From contig DIEP01000043.1 in assembly GCA_002418685.1 (NCBI GenBank), forward strand, positions 246-9,710: a stretch of DNA of 9,465 nt, given 5' to 3'. The translations under genes were made by a program, and so were the position numbers. Every line of letters starts with the position of its first letter. Position 1 is the stretch's first letter. This document shows positions 1 through 6,663 of the stretch, in pieces. Under the pieces are notes generated by a model. The model saw nothing but the letters and a program-made list of their open reading frames with translations, was not told the origin of the DNA and did no database searches. This DNA is from Ignavibacteria bacterium UBA5771 (GTDB lineage: Bacteria > Bacteroidota > Ignavibacteria > Kapaibacteriales > UBA2268).

Positions 1-813
1 AATCGGGAGGTGCTTATTGGAGCAATAGATGCTGATAAGCAAGTTCTTCGCATCAATCCTAAAGATGCAGAAGCCTGCAATTTTCTTGGTATTTCTTATT
101 TAAATCTTAGTCGCTACCCAGAAGCAATTGATGCTTACAAGAATTCAATTAGTATAGACCCTAATTATGTTATAGCATACTACAACCTTGGATTTGCATA
201 TAACAAAATGGGTTTATTCCCAGAATCAATAGATGCTTATAAACAAGCTATCAACATAAAACCAAATGATGCCCAAGCATATTATCAACTTGGCTTAACT
301 TATGACAATCTTGCTCATTACACAGAAGCAATTGATGCCTACAAGAAAGCAATATTAAGTAAACCCGACTATGCTGAAGCATACAATGGTCTTGCAGGGT
401 CTTATTCTAGACTTGGACGGTTAGATGTAGCAATTGAAACTTTTAAGCAGTGTATCCGCATTAAACCCGAATCTGAAGTAGCTCACTTCAATCTTGGCTT
501 AGTTTATGGCAGATTGCATCGCTTTGAAGACGGAATAGTTGAATTTCAGAAGGCAGCCTCCATAAATCCTAAGTTTGCTGATGCATATTTCGGTCTTGGT
601 TTGTTTTATAACGCTCTAAAACGCCCTAATAAAGCGATAGACGCATATAAGGAGGTCTTACGGTTAAAGCCTGATGACCCAGAGGTGCATTACGAACTTG
701 GCAAAGCTTATTTACTTTCATGGGATAAAATCTCCGCAATGAAAGAATATAATATTCTCAAAGATCTTGATAAAGAGTTGGCAAATCAACTCTTAGACTT
801 TATTAATAAATGA
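1..813 (+). CDS. TPR-repeat protein, 5' end outside window
   Basis: The frame is open to the left edge, so 270 codons of a longer gene are visible. A GTG at base 10 exists, but GGAGG directly abuts it with no spacing, and the residues before the first full repeat read as the second helix of an earlier TPR. I therefore treat the gene as 5'-truncated. Seven consecutive 34-residue tetratricopeptide repeats occupy residues 20-257 with no insertions. Each starts at a proline (P-[N/D/K/E]-x-A-x-A-Y-x-x-L-G) and carries the helix-B pattern xEAIDAYKxAIxIxP. A short 13-residue tail follows. TPR arrays form superhelical scaffolds for protein-protein contacts. The partner, cellular location and any further domain, such as a glycosyltransferase, kinase or signal peptide upstream, cannot be seen. 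No close neighbour on this strand helps to assign a role. The repeat assignment is firm, and the biological function is unknown. Confidence 0.9.
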   Translation, partial: NREVLIGAIDADKQVLRINPKDAEACNFLGISYLNLSRYPEAIDAYKNSISIDPNYVIAYYNLGFAYNKMGLFPESIDAYKQAINIKPNDAQAYYQLGLTYDNLAHYTEAIDAYKKAILSKPDYAEAYNGLAGSYSRLGRLDVAIETFKQCIRIKPESEVAHFNLGLVYGRLHRFEDGIVEFQKAASINPKFADAYFGLGLFYNALKRPNKAIDAYKEVLRLKPDDPEVHYELGKAYLLSWDKISAMKEYNILKDLDKELANQLLDFINK

Positions 814-1145
814 AAGTTGAGAAATTTCTCCAAAGAAGAGATAAAAGAGAATAGGTCGCATTCATAGATTGATTGCGGCGGGTAATTTCTATGTATTTGC
901 GAAGAGAAATATTCAATTGATCATTCATAAAAATAGGAAAATTTTTGATAAATTATTTTGTATACTTGCTTTATTATTAAAAGCAGGATGATATGAAAAA
1001 AAAGATTTAGCGAAAATTCTTGATTGTGGTTAATAAAAATAAAGAATCATTTCTTAAAGCGTATAAGAACAAATTCATCCTTATATTCGAAGAAGAACTA
1101 GTGGGATTGTCTTTCAAAATGATAAAATTGAACTTTTGAAGTATA
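814..1145. other. 332-base gap between convergent genes; no firm gene
   Basis: This gap lies between the TPR gene (+) and cmk (-), which converge, so it should contain both 3' ends. It is AT-rich and I find no tRNA, no strong hairpin with a T tract, and no long open frame. A 12-base palindrome (819-830) has no room for a loop. From 993 a plus-strand frame starts with ATG after an AGGA (985-988), meets an in-frame TAG at 1008-1010, and then stays open to TGA at 1137-1139. This is described separately as a possible relic. Otherwise the sequence appears to be non-coding spacer. Confidence 0.6.
993..1139 (+). pseudogene. Possible short decayed ORF with internal amber codon
   Basis: Reading from the ATG at 993 gives M-K-K-K-I, then TAG (1008-1010), then 42 further sense codons to TGA at 1137. 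An AGGA lies 4 bases upstream of the ATG. The region after the amber reads like ordinary protein (FLIVVNKNKESF, then KNKFILIFEEELVG). A different frame just downstream also reads well (GIVFQNDKIELLKYITYP), as if a frameshift had followed. This may be the remnant of a small gene, but in AT-rich spacer such stretches also arise by chance. I do not recognise a family. Confidence 0.2.
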
Positions 1146-1832
1146 TTACTTATCCCCCTTTTTACTTATTGCCCTCGCAAGGCGAAGGACAAATTCGCAC
1201 TGCTCGATGATTGTTAAATTCGTTGTGTCAAGTTCGATGGCGTCATCTGCTTTCTTCAAGGGGCTTATTTCACGGGAGCTATCGTATTCATCGCGTCTTG
1301 CTATGGATTGATATATTTCATCGTAATTTGTTTGCACTCCCTGATTATTTAATTCTATTAATCTTCTCTTTGCCCTTTCTTCAATGGATGCAATGAGAAA
1401 AATTTTCAATTCTGCGTCGGGGAAAACAACTGATCCAATATCTCGCCCGTCCATCACAACTCCACCGTCTTTGCCGATACGCCTTTGCTCGGCAACCATT
1501 TTTTCACGCACTTTTTTCATTGCACTAATTGGACTGACGTATTTATTTATTTCAGGCGTTCTAATCTTGTTAGTAATATCAACATCATTCAGAAGCACAA
1601 TCTGCCCTTCCTGTCCCTGCTGCAATGATATTTGAATTTCGGGAAGCAATTCATCCAATGCTTGCTCGGATAACTCCTTTCCCGACTGCAACCAGAAGAG
1701 CGTCACAGCACGATACATTGCACCAGTATCAATGTATATATAATTTAATTGTTTTGCAACAAGTCTGGCGGTGGTGGATTTCCCTGAACCCGCAGGTCCG
1801 TCGATCGCAATTATTATTCCATTTTTTCTCAT
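1146..1832 (-). CDS. cmk: Cytidylate (CMP/dCMP) kinase
   Basis: This cytoplasmic enzyme phosphorylates CMP and dCMP to the diphosphates using ATP, feeding RNA, DNA and CDP-lipid synthesis. The 228-residue protein matches the usual bacterial length of about 220-230. It has the P-loop GPAGSGKST at residues 12-20, the family motif DTGAMYRA at 35-42, GRDIGSVVFPDA at 129-140, and the C-terminal block RRDEYDSSREISPLKKADDAIELDTT at about 179-204, with the arginines and Asp/Ser used in CMP binding and the lid. The ATG (1830-1832) overlaps the TGA of the upstream HAD gene (1829-1831) as ATGA. Translation is therefore probably coupled to that gene, and no Shine-Dalgarno sequence is visible. It is the last gene of the ssb-HAD-cmk operon, and I see no clear terminator after it. 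Confidence 0.97.
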   Translation of the reverse strand: MRKNGIIIAIDGPAGSGKSTTARLVAKQLNYIYIDTGAMYRAVTLFWLQSGKELSEQALDELLPEIQISLQQGQEGQIVLLNDVDITNKIRTPEINKYVSPISAMKKVREKMVAEQRRIGKDGGVVMDGRDIGSVVFPDAELKIFLIASIEERAKRRLIELNNQGVQTNYDEIYQSIARRDEYDSSREISPLKKADDAIELDTTNLTIIEQCEFVLRLARAISKKGDK

Positions 1833-2554
1833 TTTTCATTAAATAATTTAAGAATAACATTGTAAACATTTTGATAATCTGAAAAATTCTCGAAAAGCAA
1901 ATCGGGAGAAAATTGAGCAAGTTGCTCTTCGCTTAATACCCCTGTTGACACAGCTAGCGAGTGCATCCCTGCACTCTTTGCAGATTCAATATCATTTCCT
2001 GTATCACCAAGCACAAGGCACTGAGAGACGGAAAATTTGTAATTATCGAATAAATCGTTCGCAATCCGTAAAGCTTGCACTGGCAAATCTATTCTATCAG
2101 GAGTGAAGTCGCCATAAACCCCAAATTGAAAATAATGCTGCAAATTGAAAAATTCAAGTTTAAGCTTGGCATTATTCTCGAAATTGCCCGTTAAGATACC
2201 AAGGACAAATCTCTCATCATTGCTCAATAAATCCAGCAATTCTCGAACGCCGGGCAAAATTTGAATTGTATCAGAAGATAGAAGATTTTTAAAATCTTGA
2301 TAAATCAAATCGTAAATTTCGATGAATTTCTCTTTCGGGAGAGGCATGGAATGATTATTATGAGCAAGTATTTCCATCAAAATACCGCAATCAGTCCGTC
2401 CTGCAAAACTTATTGCTGAGTGAAGTTCAATATCTTTCGAAAGCACTTGCCTAATTGCTCTCCCAAAAATTGGAGCTGCCACTCCCGCACTCAGGCGCAT
2501 AAGTGTGCCATCAATATCGAAAAGAAGCAGATATTTATTTATCGAAGAAATCAA
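1829..2554 (-). CDS. HAD-superfamily hydrolase, phosphoglycolate-phosphatase-like
   Basis: This is a 241-residue HAD hydrolase, probably a cytoplasmic phosphatase of a small phosphorylated metabolite. Motif I is DIDGTL at residues 13-18 (nucleophile D13, acid/base D15), motif II is LTGN at 121-124 (T122), and motif IV is GDTGNDIESAKSAG at 183-196 (D184, D188). Residues about 19-100 form the usual helical cap. In the motif III region (TPDRIDLP, 151-158) the expected lysine appears to be an arginine, R154. The start is TTG at 2552-2554. An in-frame TGA at 2573-2575 closes the frame upstream, no ATG or GTG lies between, and the first internal ATG (codon 19) would remove motif I. The TTG overlaps the ssb stop as TTGA, and an AGAGG sits about 10 bases upstream inside ssb. 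The substrate cannot be told from sequence, so phosphoglycolate is only a family-level guess. Confidence 0.9.
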   Translation of the reverse strand: MISSINKYLLLFDIDGTLMRLSAGVAAPIFGRAIRQVLSKDIELHSAISFAGRTDCGILMEILAHNNHSMPLPKEKFIEIYDLIYQDFKNLLSSDTIQILPGVRELLDLLSNDERFVLGILTGNFENNAKLKLEFFNLQHYFQFGVYGDFTPDRIDLPVQALRIANDLFDNYKFSVSQCLVLGDTGNDIESAKSAGMHSLAVSTGVLSEEQLAQFSPDLLFENFSDYQNVYNVILKLFNEK

Positions 2555-2982
2555 AAGGGCAAATCCTCTTCGTCATCTCCCGATGGTTCGTCATAATCTT
2601 CATTCAGCATATCGTCGCCATTATTTACAGGTGCATTCTCGTGAGCTCCGCGTGGAGAAAGCATTAGCATATTAAAAGCAACAATATCATAAGTATAGTG
2701 CTTTACACCATCTTTCTCATAATCACGGGGACGAAGACTACCTTCAATAAGCACTTTGTCACCCTTTTTGAGATATTTCGAAGCGGTTTCTGCAAGATTC
2801 CCCCAGATTGTAATCGTATGCCAATCAGTTCTTTCAATCAACTTACCCGTCTGATCTTTGTAGTTATCTCCTGTTGCCAAGGAAAATGAGCAAACTCTAT
2901 GCCCCGCTGGTGTTACACGCATTTCGGGGTCCTTGCCCAGATTGCCGACTAACACTACTTTGTTATAACCTCTATTTGCCAT
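2551..2982 (-). CDS. ssb: Single-stranded DNA-binding protein
   Basis: This protein binds and protects single-stranded DNA in replication, recombination and repair, typically as a homotetramer, and recruits partner enzymes through its C-terminal tip. The 143-residue product has an OB fold at about residues 5-110. Recognisable family segments are NKVVLVGNLGKDPE (7-20), SFSLAT (32-37), TDWHTITIWG (52-61, with the stacking residues W54 and W60), YLKKGDKVLIEGSL (70-83) and YTYDIVAFNMLML (96-108). A short acidic, Asn-rich linker leads to the acidic tip DDEEDLPF at 136-143, which is the canonical partner-binding tail, so the protein is complete. It is the first gene of the operon with the HAD hydrolase and cmk. 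The ATG is at 2980-2982 and has no Shine-Dalgarno sequence, only an AT-rich leader. A promoter candidate lies at 3005-3034. Confidence 0.97.
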   Translation of the reverse strand: MANRGYNKVVLVGNLGKDPEMRVTPAGHRVCSFSLATGDNYKDQTGKLIERTDWHTITIWGNLAETASKYLKKGDKVLIEGSLRPRDYEKDGVKHYTYDIVAFNMLMLSPRGAHENAPVNNGDDMLNEDYDEPSGDDEEDLPF

Positions 2983-3004
2983 AATAAATATAATTTAATT
3001 TACA

Positions 3005-3034
3005 CAAAATTAAGGAAAAAAACGTATTAACAAC
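3005..3034 (-). promoter_or_regulatory. Candidate Bacteroidota-type promoter for ssb operon
   Basis: On the minus strand, TAATTTTG (bases 3012-3005) matches the Bacteroidota -7 element TAnnTTTG in full. It is preceded by GTTG (3034-3031), three of four bases of the -33 TTTG, with an 18-base spacer (3013-3030). Transcription would begin near 2998-3000, giving a leader of about 16-18 bases before the ssb ATG. The motif knowledge comes from Bacteroides, so applying it here is an inference. Confidence 0.45.
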
Positions 3035-3050
3035 CTATTAATTAATTAAA

Positions 3051-3081
3051 TTTGCATTTTTAAACTTTTAATTTATTTTAT
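3051..3081 (+). promoter_or_regulatory. Candidate promoter for speA
   Basis: TTTG at 3051-3054 is followed after 19 bases by TATTTTAT at 3074-3081, which matches six of eight positions of TAnnTTTG. The start point would lie only a few bases before the speA ATG at 3093, giving a very short leader. The region is extremely AT-rich, so chance matches are likely and confidence is modest. Confidence 0.3.
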
Positions 3082-3092
3082 AACTTATTTAA

Positions 3093-4982
3093 ATGAGAAA
3101 ATGGTCTATTGATGATGCCAATGAGCTATATAATATTACAGGTTGGGGTAATGGCTACTTTGGAATAAATGAGAAGGGCAATATTTTTGTTGCTCCACGC
3201 CAAAATGGAAGGCGTATTGATTTGAAGGAAATCATTGACGAACTGATGCTTAAAGATGTGGAAATGCCTGTGCTATTGCGTTTCCCTGATATTTTGGATG
3301 ATCGAATTGAAATGCTAATGAAAAGTTTCGAGAAATCTGCAAGTGAATACGATTTCAAGGGCAAATACTATGCGATCTATCCAATCAAAGTTAATCAGTC
3401 TCGACCTGTTGTGGAAGAAATCCTGCGCTATGGCACAAAATTCAATATTGGATTGGAAGCGGGTTCCAAACCTGAATTGCAAGCTATTCTTGCTTTGTCG
3501 AGCAATCCAAACGCATTGATAATATGCAATGGATATAAAGATGAAGTATACGTTGAACTTGCTTTGCTTGCTAAAAAAACAGGCAAAAATGTTATTATCG
3601 TCGTCGAAAAGTTTAACGAATTGAAATTAATAACAAAAATTGCAAAAAAATACAATATTACGCCTTCAATCGGAGTAAGAGTTAAATTAGCAAGCACGGG
3701 CAGTGGTAAATGGGAGGAATCGGGTGGAGATCAAAGCAAATTTGGGCTAACATCGGTTGAGTTAATTCAGGCAATCGAATTTGCAAGAAAAAATCATATA
3801 CTCGATAGCATCAACTTAGTGCATTTCCATATTGGAAGCCAAGTTACAAATATTCGAAAAATTAAAAATGCAATTCAAGAAGCATCTCAATATTTTGTTG
3901 AACTTGTAAAAGAAGGTTGCAATATTCAATTTGTGGATATTGGAGGTGGCTTGGGAGTGGATTATGATGGTTCACGCTCTTCTAATCCGAGCAGCATTAA
4001 TTATTCGGTGCAGGAATACTTGAATGATGCGATATTTTCCTTGCAAGAAGTTGCGGATAAAAATAATATTCCCCATCCAAATTTAATTACTGAATCGGGC
4101 AGAGCATTAACAGCCCATCATTCTGTGCTTGTGTTTGATGTGCTTGAAAAAACAAGTTTGCTTACTTGGAATGAAAATTATAAAATTACGGAAGATGAAC
4201 ATGAGCATGTGCAGGAGCTTTATCAAATTTTGAATAATCTTACACCTGCAAATATGCTAGAAAGTTGGCATGACGCTCAACAAATTAGAGAAGAAACCGT
4301 AGAATTATTTGGTCTTGGTTTGCTCAATTTAAAAAATCGTGCTTTAATCGAAAGTCTTTTTTGGACAGTTGCACGAGAAATCAATTCGCTTGCCGAGAAT
4401 TTGAAGCATATTCCTGACGAATTCAAGCAGCTTCCGAAAATGCTTGCAGATAAATATTTCTGCAATTTTTCACTTTTCCAATCATTGCCTGATAGCTGGG
4501 CAATTGATCAAATTTTCCCGATTGCTCCAATTCATCGATTAACAGAACAACCCAAGCGAAATGCCACATTGCAAGATATTACTTGCGATAGTGATGGTAA
4601 GATTGATAATTTTATTTGGCAAGGCAATTTCCATCAGTTTTTGCCTCTTCCTGATTTTACCGAAGATAAGCCACTTTTTATGGGTGTGTTTTTGATTGGG
4701 GCATATCAAGAAATTCTTGGGGATTTGCACAATTTATTTGGTGATACTAATGCTGCTCATATTGTATTAACTGATAATGGCTATGAAATACAGCAAATTA
4801 TTGATGGCGAAGAAGTTGCTGATGTGCTTGAGTATGTCCAATATAACCCTCGCAAACTTGTTAAAGATATGGAAACCTGGGTCTCGCAAGCTGTGAAATC
4901 AGGAAAAATTTCACCCGAGGAAGGCAAGCAATTCCTTGCTATTTATAGGTCGGGACTTTATGGTTATACTTATCTGATTTAA
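3093..4982 (+). CDS. speA: Biosynthetic arginine decarboxylase
   Basis: This PLP-dependent enzyme converts arginine to agmatine and CO2, the first step of the agmatine route to putrescine and spermidine. The 629 residues are close to the usual length of about 630-660 for the fold-III SpeA family. YAIYPIKVNQ (93-102) carries the PLP-binding lysine K99. EAGSKPEL (122-129), HFHIGSQ (244-250), the phosphate-binding GGGLGVDYDGS (284-294) and ESGRALTAHH (334-343) build the barrel active site. TCDSDG (497-502) holds the catalytic cysteine C498 contributed to the partner subunit, and GAYQEILGDLHNLFGD (537-552) is a conserved C-terminal block. No signal peptide is visible, which fits a cytoplasmic biosynthetic enzyme. 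The gene is divergent from ssb across 110 bases. The next gene starts 26 bases downstream, suggesting co-transcription. No Shine-Dalgarno sequence is visible. No agmatinase or agmatine deiminase gene lies nearby. Confidence 0.97.
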   Translation: MRKWSIDDANELYNITGWGNGYFGINEKGNIFVAPRQNGRRIDLKEIIDELMLKDVEMPVLLRFPDILDDRIEMLMKSFEKSASEYDFKGKYYAIYPIKVNQSRPVVEEILRYGTKFNIGLEAGSKPELQAILALSSNPNALIICNGYKDEVYVELALLAKKTGKNVIIVVEKFNELKLITKIAKKYNITPSIGVRVKLASTGSGKWEESGGDQSKFGLTSVELIQAIEFARKNHILDSINLVHFHIGSQVTNIRKIKNAIQEASQYFVELVKEGCNIQFVDIGGGLGVDYDGSRSSNPSSINYSVQEYLNDAIFSLQEVADKNNIPHPNLITESGRALTAHHSVLVFDVLEKTSLLTWNENYKITEDEHEHVQELYQILNNLTPANMLESWHDAQQIREETVELFGLGLLNLKNRALIESLFWTVAREINSLAENLKHIPDEFKQLPKMLADKYFCNFSLFQSLPDSWAIDQIFPIAPIHRLTEQPKRNATLQDITCDSDGKIDNFIWQGNFHQFLPLPDFTEDKPLFMGVFLIGAYQEILGDLHNLFGDTNAAHIVLTDNGYEIQQIIDGEEVADVLEYVQYNPRKLVKDMETWVSQAVKSGKISPEEGKQFLAIYRSGLYGYTYLI

Positions 4983-5008
4983 TCATAATTTTTTATATAA
5001 AAAGTATT

Positions 5009-5245
5009 ATGAAATATAGCACTGACAGCAACTCGCCTATTCAATTTAATAAATATATTAATTCCGAAGAGGAAAAGAATCGGCTTTCAAATAAGGCATT
5101 AGTGCTGCTTCGCTCAAATAATTTAGCAATGGCAAATTCTAATAAAGCATATAAAAATAAAGTCATCGAATTCAATAATTTTTTGAAAGATAAAGATATT
5201 CATCAAATCGCACGTGTTTTACAATCACTAATACTCCAAAAATAA
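5009..5245 (+). CDS. Small uncharacterised protein (78 aa)
   Basis: I do not recognise this gene. It encodes 78 residues with a polar N-terminus (about 1-18, rich in Ser, Asn and Asp), then two likely helices at about 19-45 and 47-76 (IEFNNFLKDKDIHQIARVLQSL). It has no cysteine, no membrane segment and no signal peptide. Lysine and asparagine are abundant, as in neighbouring genes. It lies 26 bases after speA and 5 bases before murF on the same strand, so it very likely shares their transcript. The ATG has no Shine-Dalgarno sequence, like its neighbours. Position and spacing argue for a real gene. A role with either neighbour would be speculation. Confidence 0.65.
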   Translation: MKYSTDSNSPIQFNKYINSEEEKNRLSNKALVLLRSNNLAMANSNKAYKNKVIEFNNFLKDKDIHQIARVLQSLILQK

Positions 5246-5250
5246 TTAAT

Positions 5251-6663
5251 ATGCTAAAAAATAAAGCAAAATTTACAGAAATAGAATTAGCTGCAATATT
5301 TGGTAATGACGCTCTGAAAAATATAGAGACTGATATCGAAACAATTGGAGTATCCATTGATTCACGGGAAATTGAAAAGGACAATCTTTTCATTGCTTTG
5401 GTTGGAGAGAATTTTGATGCTCATTCCAAAATCCAAGAAACTCTTGAAAATGGTGCGACTCTTGCCATTGTGAATAAAGACTGGTATGAAAATAATTTAG
5501 CAATTGCCAAGTATATGCCTTTGATAGTGGTCAGCGATACCTTGAAAGCTTTCCATAAACTCGCTCGTTTCCATCGATTCCGTTACGATTGCAATATCCT
5601 TGCTGTTGCAGGTTCGAATGGCAAGACAACCACGAAGGAAATGATTTCAGCAATTCTTTCAAAGAAATTTAAAATACTCAAAACCCACAAGAATTTCAAT
5701 AATCAAATCGGCGTTCCTCAAATGTTATTGCAATTAAATGATGATATCGAGTTTGCTATTATAGAAATTGGAACGAATTATCCGGGCGAAATCCTCATAC
5801 TTTCTGAAATGATATCACCCACAGCAGGGATTATTACAAATATTGGGAAAGAACATCTTGAAGGATTTATCGATATTGATGGTGTTGAATTGGAAGAAAC
5901 TACTCTTTTAGGATATTTAAAGAAAATGGAGGGGTTGGCTTTTTTGAATAATGATGACGAAAGATTACGCAATTACTTCTGGATTCTTGATAGCAAATTC
6001 ACTTATGCAAGTCTTGACGAATTCAAATCTAATTTAAATGCAAAAATTGACTTCGACACTGAATTGCACCCGATTATGAATTTTTATAATGATGAGATTA
6101 ATTTCACAGCAAAATTGCAAAGTCAGGGTTTGAATTTCGCTTATAATGCAATTGCCGCAGCAAGCGTTGGCTTGCATTATAAAGTTCCTGTTGATGATAT
6201 TCAAGATGCACTTGAACATTATACTTCTGATAGTTCCGCAGGTTATGGGCGTATGCTTGTGGAAAAAGTAAATGATGTGCTAATATTGAATGACACATAC
6301 AATGCAAATCCCGATTCAATGAGTTTGGCTCTTAAAACTTTGCAAAAGTGCCAATTCGCAAGCAAAAAAATTGCTATACTTGGCGATATGCTCGAACTTG
6401 GTGATGCCTCTATTTCTGAGCATATTGAAATTCTTAAGCAAGCTACTGAAATTGCTGATAGTATTTTTCTGTTTGGAAATGAATTCAAGCAAGCAACTGC
6501 ACAATTCAGTAATCCAAAGATCAATCATTTCGATAATAAAATAGATTTATTACAAAACGTAATATCTGAAATCAAACTTCAATCAGCCATTTTAATTAAA
6601 GGCTCGCGAGGAATGAAAATGGAGGAGATTGTTGAAAAAATTAAAGATTATTATCGGGATTAG
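5251..6663 (+). CDS. murF: UDP-MurNAc-tripeptide:D-Ala-D-Ala ligase (MurF)
   Basis: This cytoplasmic ligase adds D-Ala-D-Ala to UDP-MurNAc-tripeptide with ATP, the last soluble step of peptidoglycan precursor synthesis. The 470 residues fit the family length of about 450-480. The N-terminal substrate domain contains GVSIDSRE (33-40) and LFIALVGENFDAH (46-58). The central ATPase domain has the P-loop GSNGKTTTKE (121-130), IEIGTNYPGEI (171-181) and NIGKEHLEGF (197-206). The C-terminal domain has LNDTYNANPDSM (346-357), ILGDMLELG (376-384) and ILIKGSRGMKMEE (447-459). By eye, the position that in E. coli-type MurF holds the carbamylated lysine (motif AKGE) falls on E216 in GVELEETTLL. The gene follows the 78-residue gene by 5 bases, and its 3' end overlaps the opposite-strand membrane-protein gene by 23 bases. 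Other mur genes are absent from the window, so this copy lies outside any visible division/cell-wall cluster. Confidence 0.96.
   Translation: MLKNKAKFTEIELAAIFGNDALKNIETDIETIGVSIDSREIEKDNLFIALVGENFDAHSKIQETLENGATLAIVNKDWYENNLAIAKYMPLIVVSDTLKAFHKLARFHRFRYDCNILAVAGSNGKTTTKEMISAILSKKFKILKTHKNFNNQIGVPQMLLQLNDDIEFAIIEIGTNYPGEILILSEMISPTAGIITNIGKEHLEGFIDIDGVELEETTLLGYLKKMEGLAFLNNDDERLRNYFWILDSKFTYASLDEFKSNLNAKIDFDTELHPIMNFYNDEINFTAKLQSQGLNFAYNAIAAASVGLHYKVPVDDIQDALEHYTSDSSAGYGRMLVEKVNDVLILNDTYNANPDSMSLALKTLQKCQFASKKIAILGDMLELGDASISEHIEILKQATEIADSIFLFGNEFKQATAQFSNPKINHFDNKIDLLQNVISEIKLQSAILIKGSRGMKMEEIVEKIKDYYRD

Noticed and set aside
819..830. 12-base perfect palindrome GAGAAATTTCTC just after the TPR gene, as a terminator or operator
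   Set aside because: It has no loop and only a few bases of stem outside any loop, no T tract, and palindromes of this size are common in AT-rich DNA.
961..966. TATACT as a sigma70-type -10 box in the TPR-cmk gap
   Set aside because: The nearest TTGATA lies only 10 bases upstream, which is the wrong spacing, and no convincing gene follows.
1211..1846. Three plus-strand open frames of 61-83 codons opposite cmk
   Set aside because: All lie antisense to cmk, which is complete with all motifs. The frames show no recognisable protein character or start signals.
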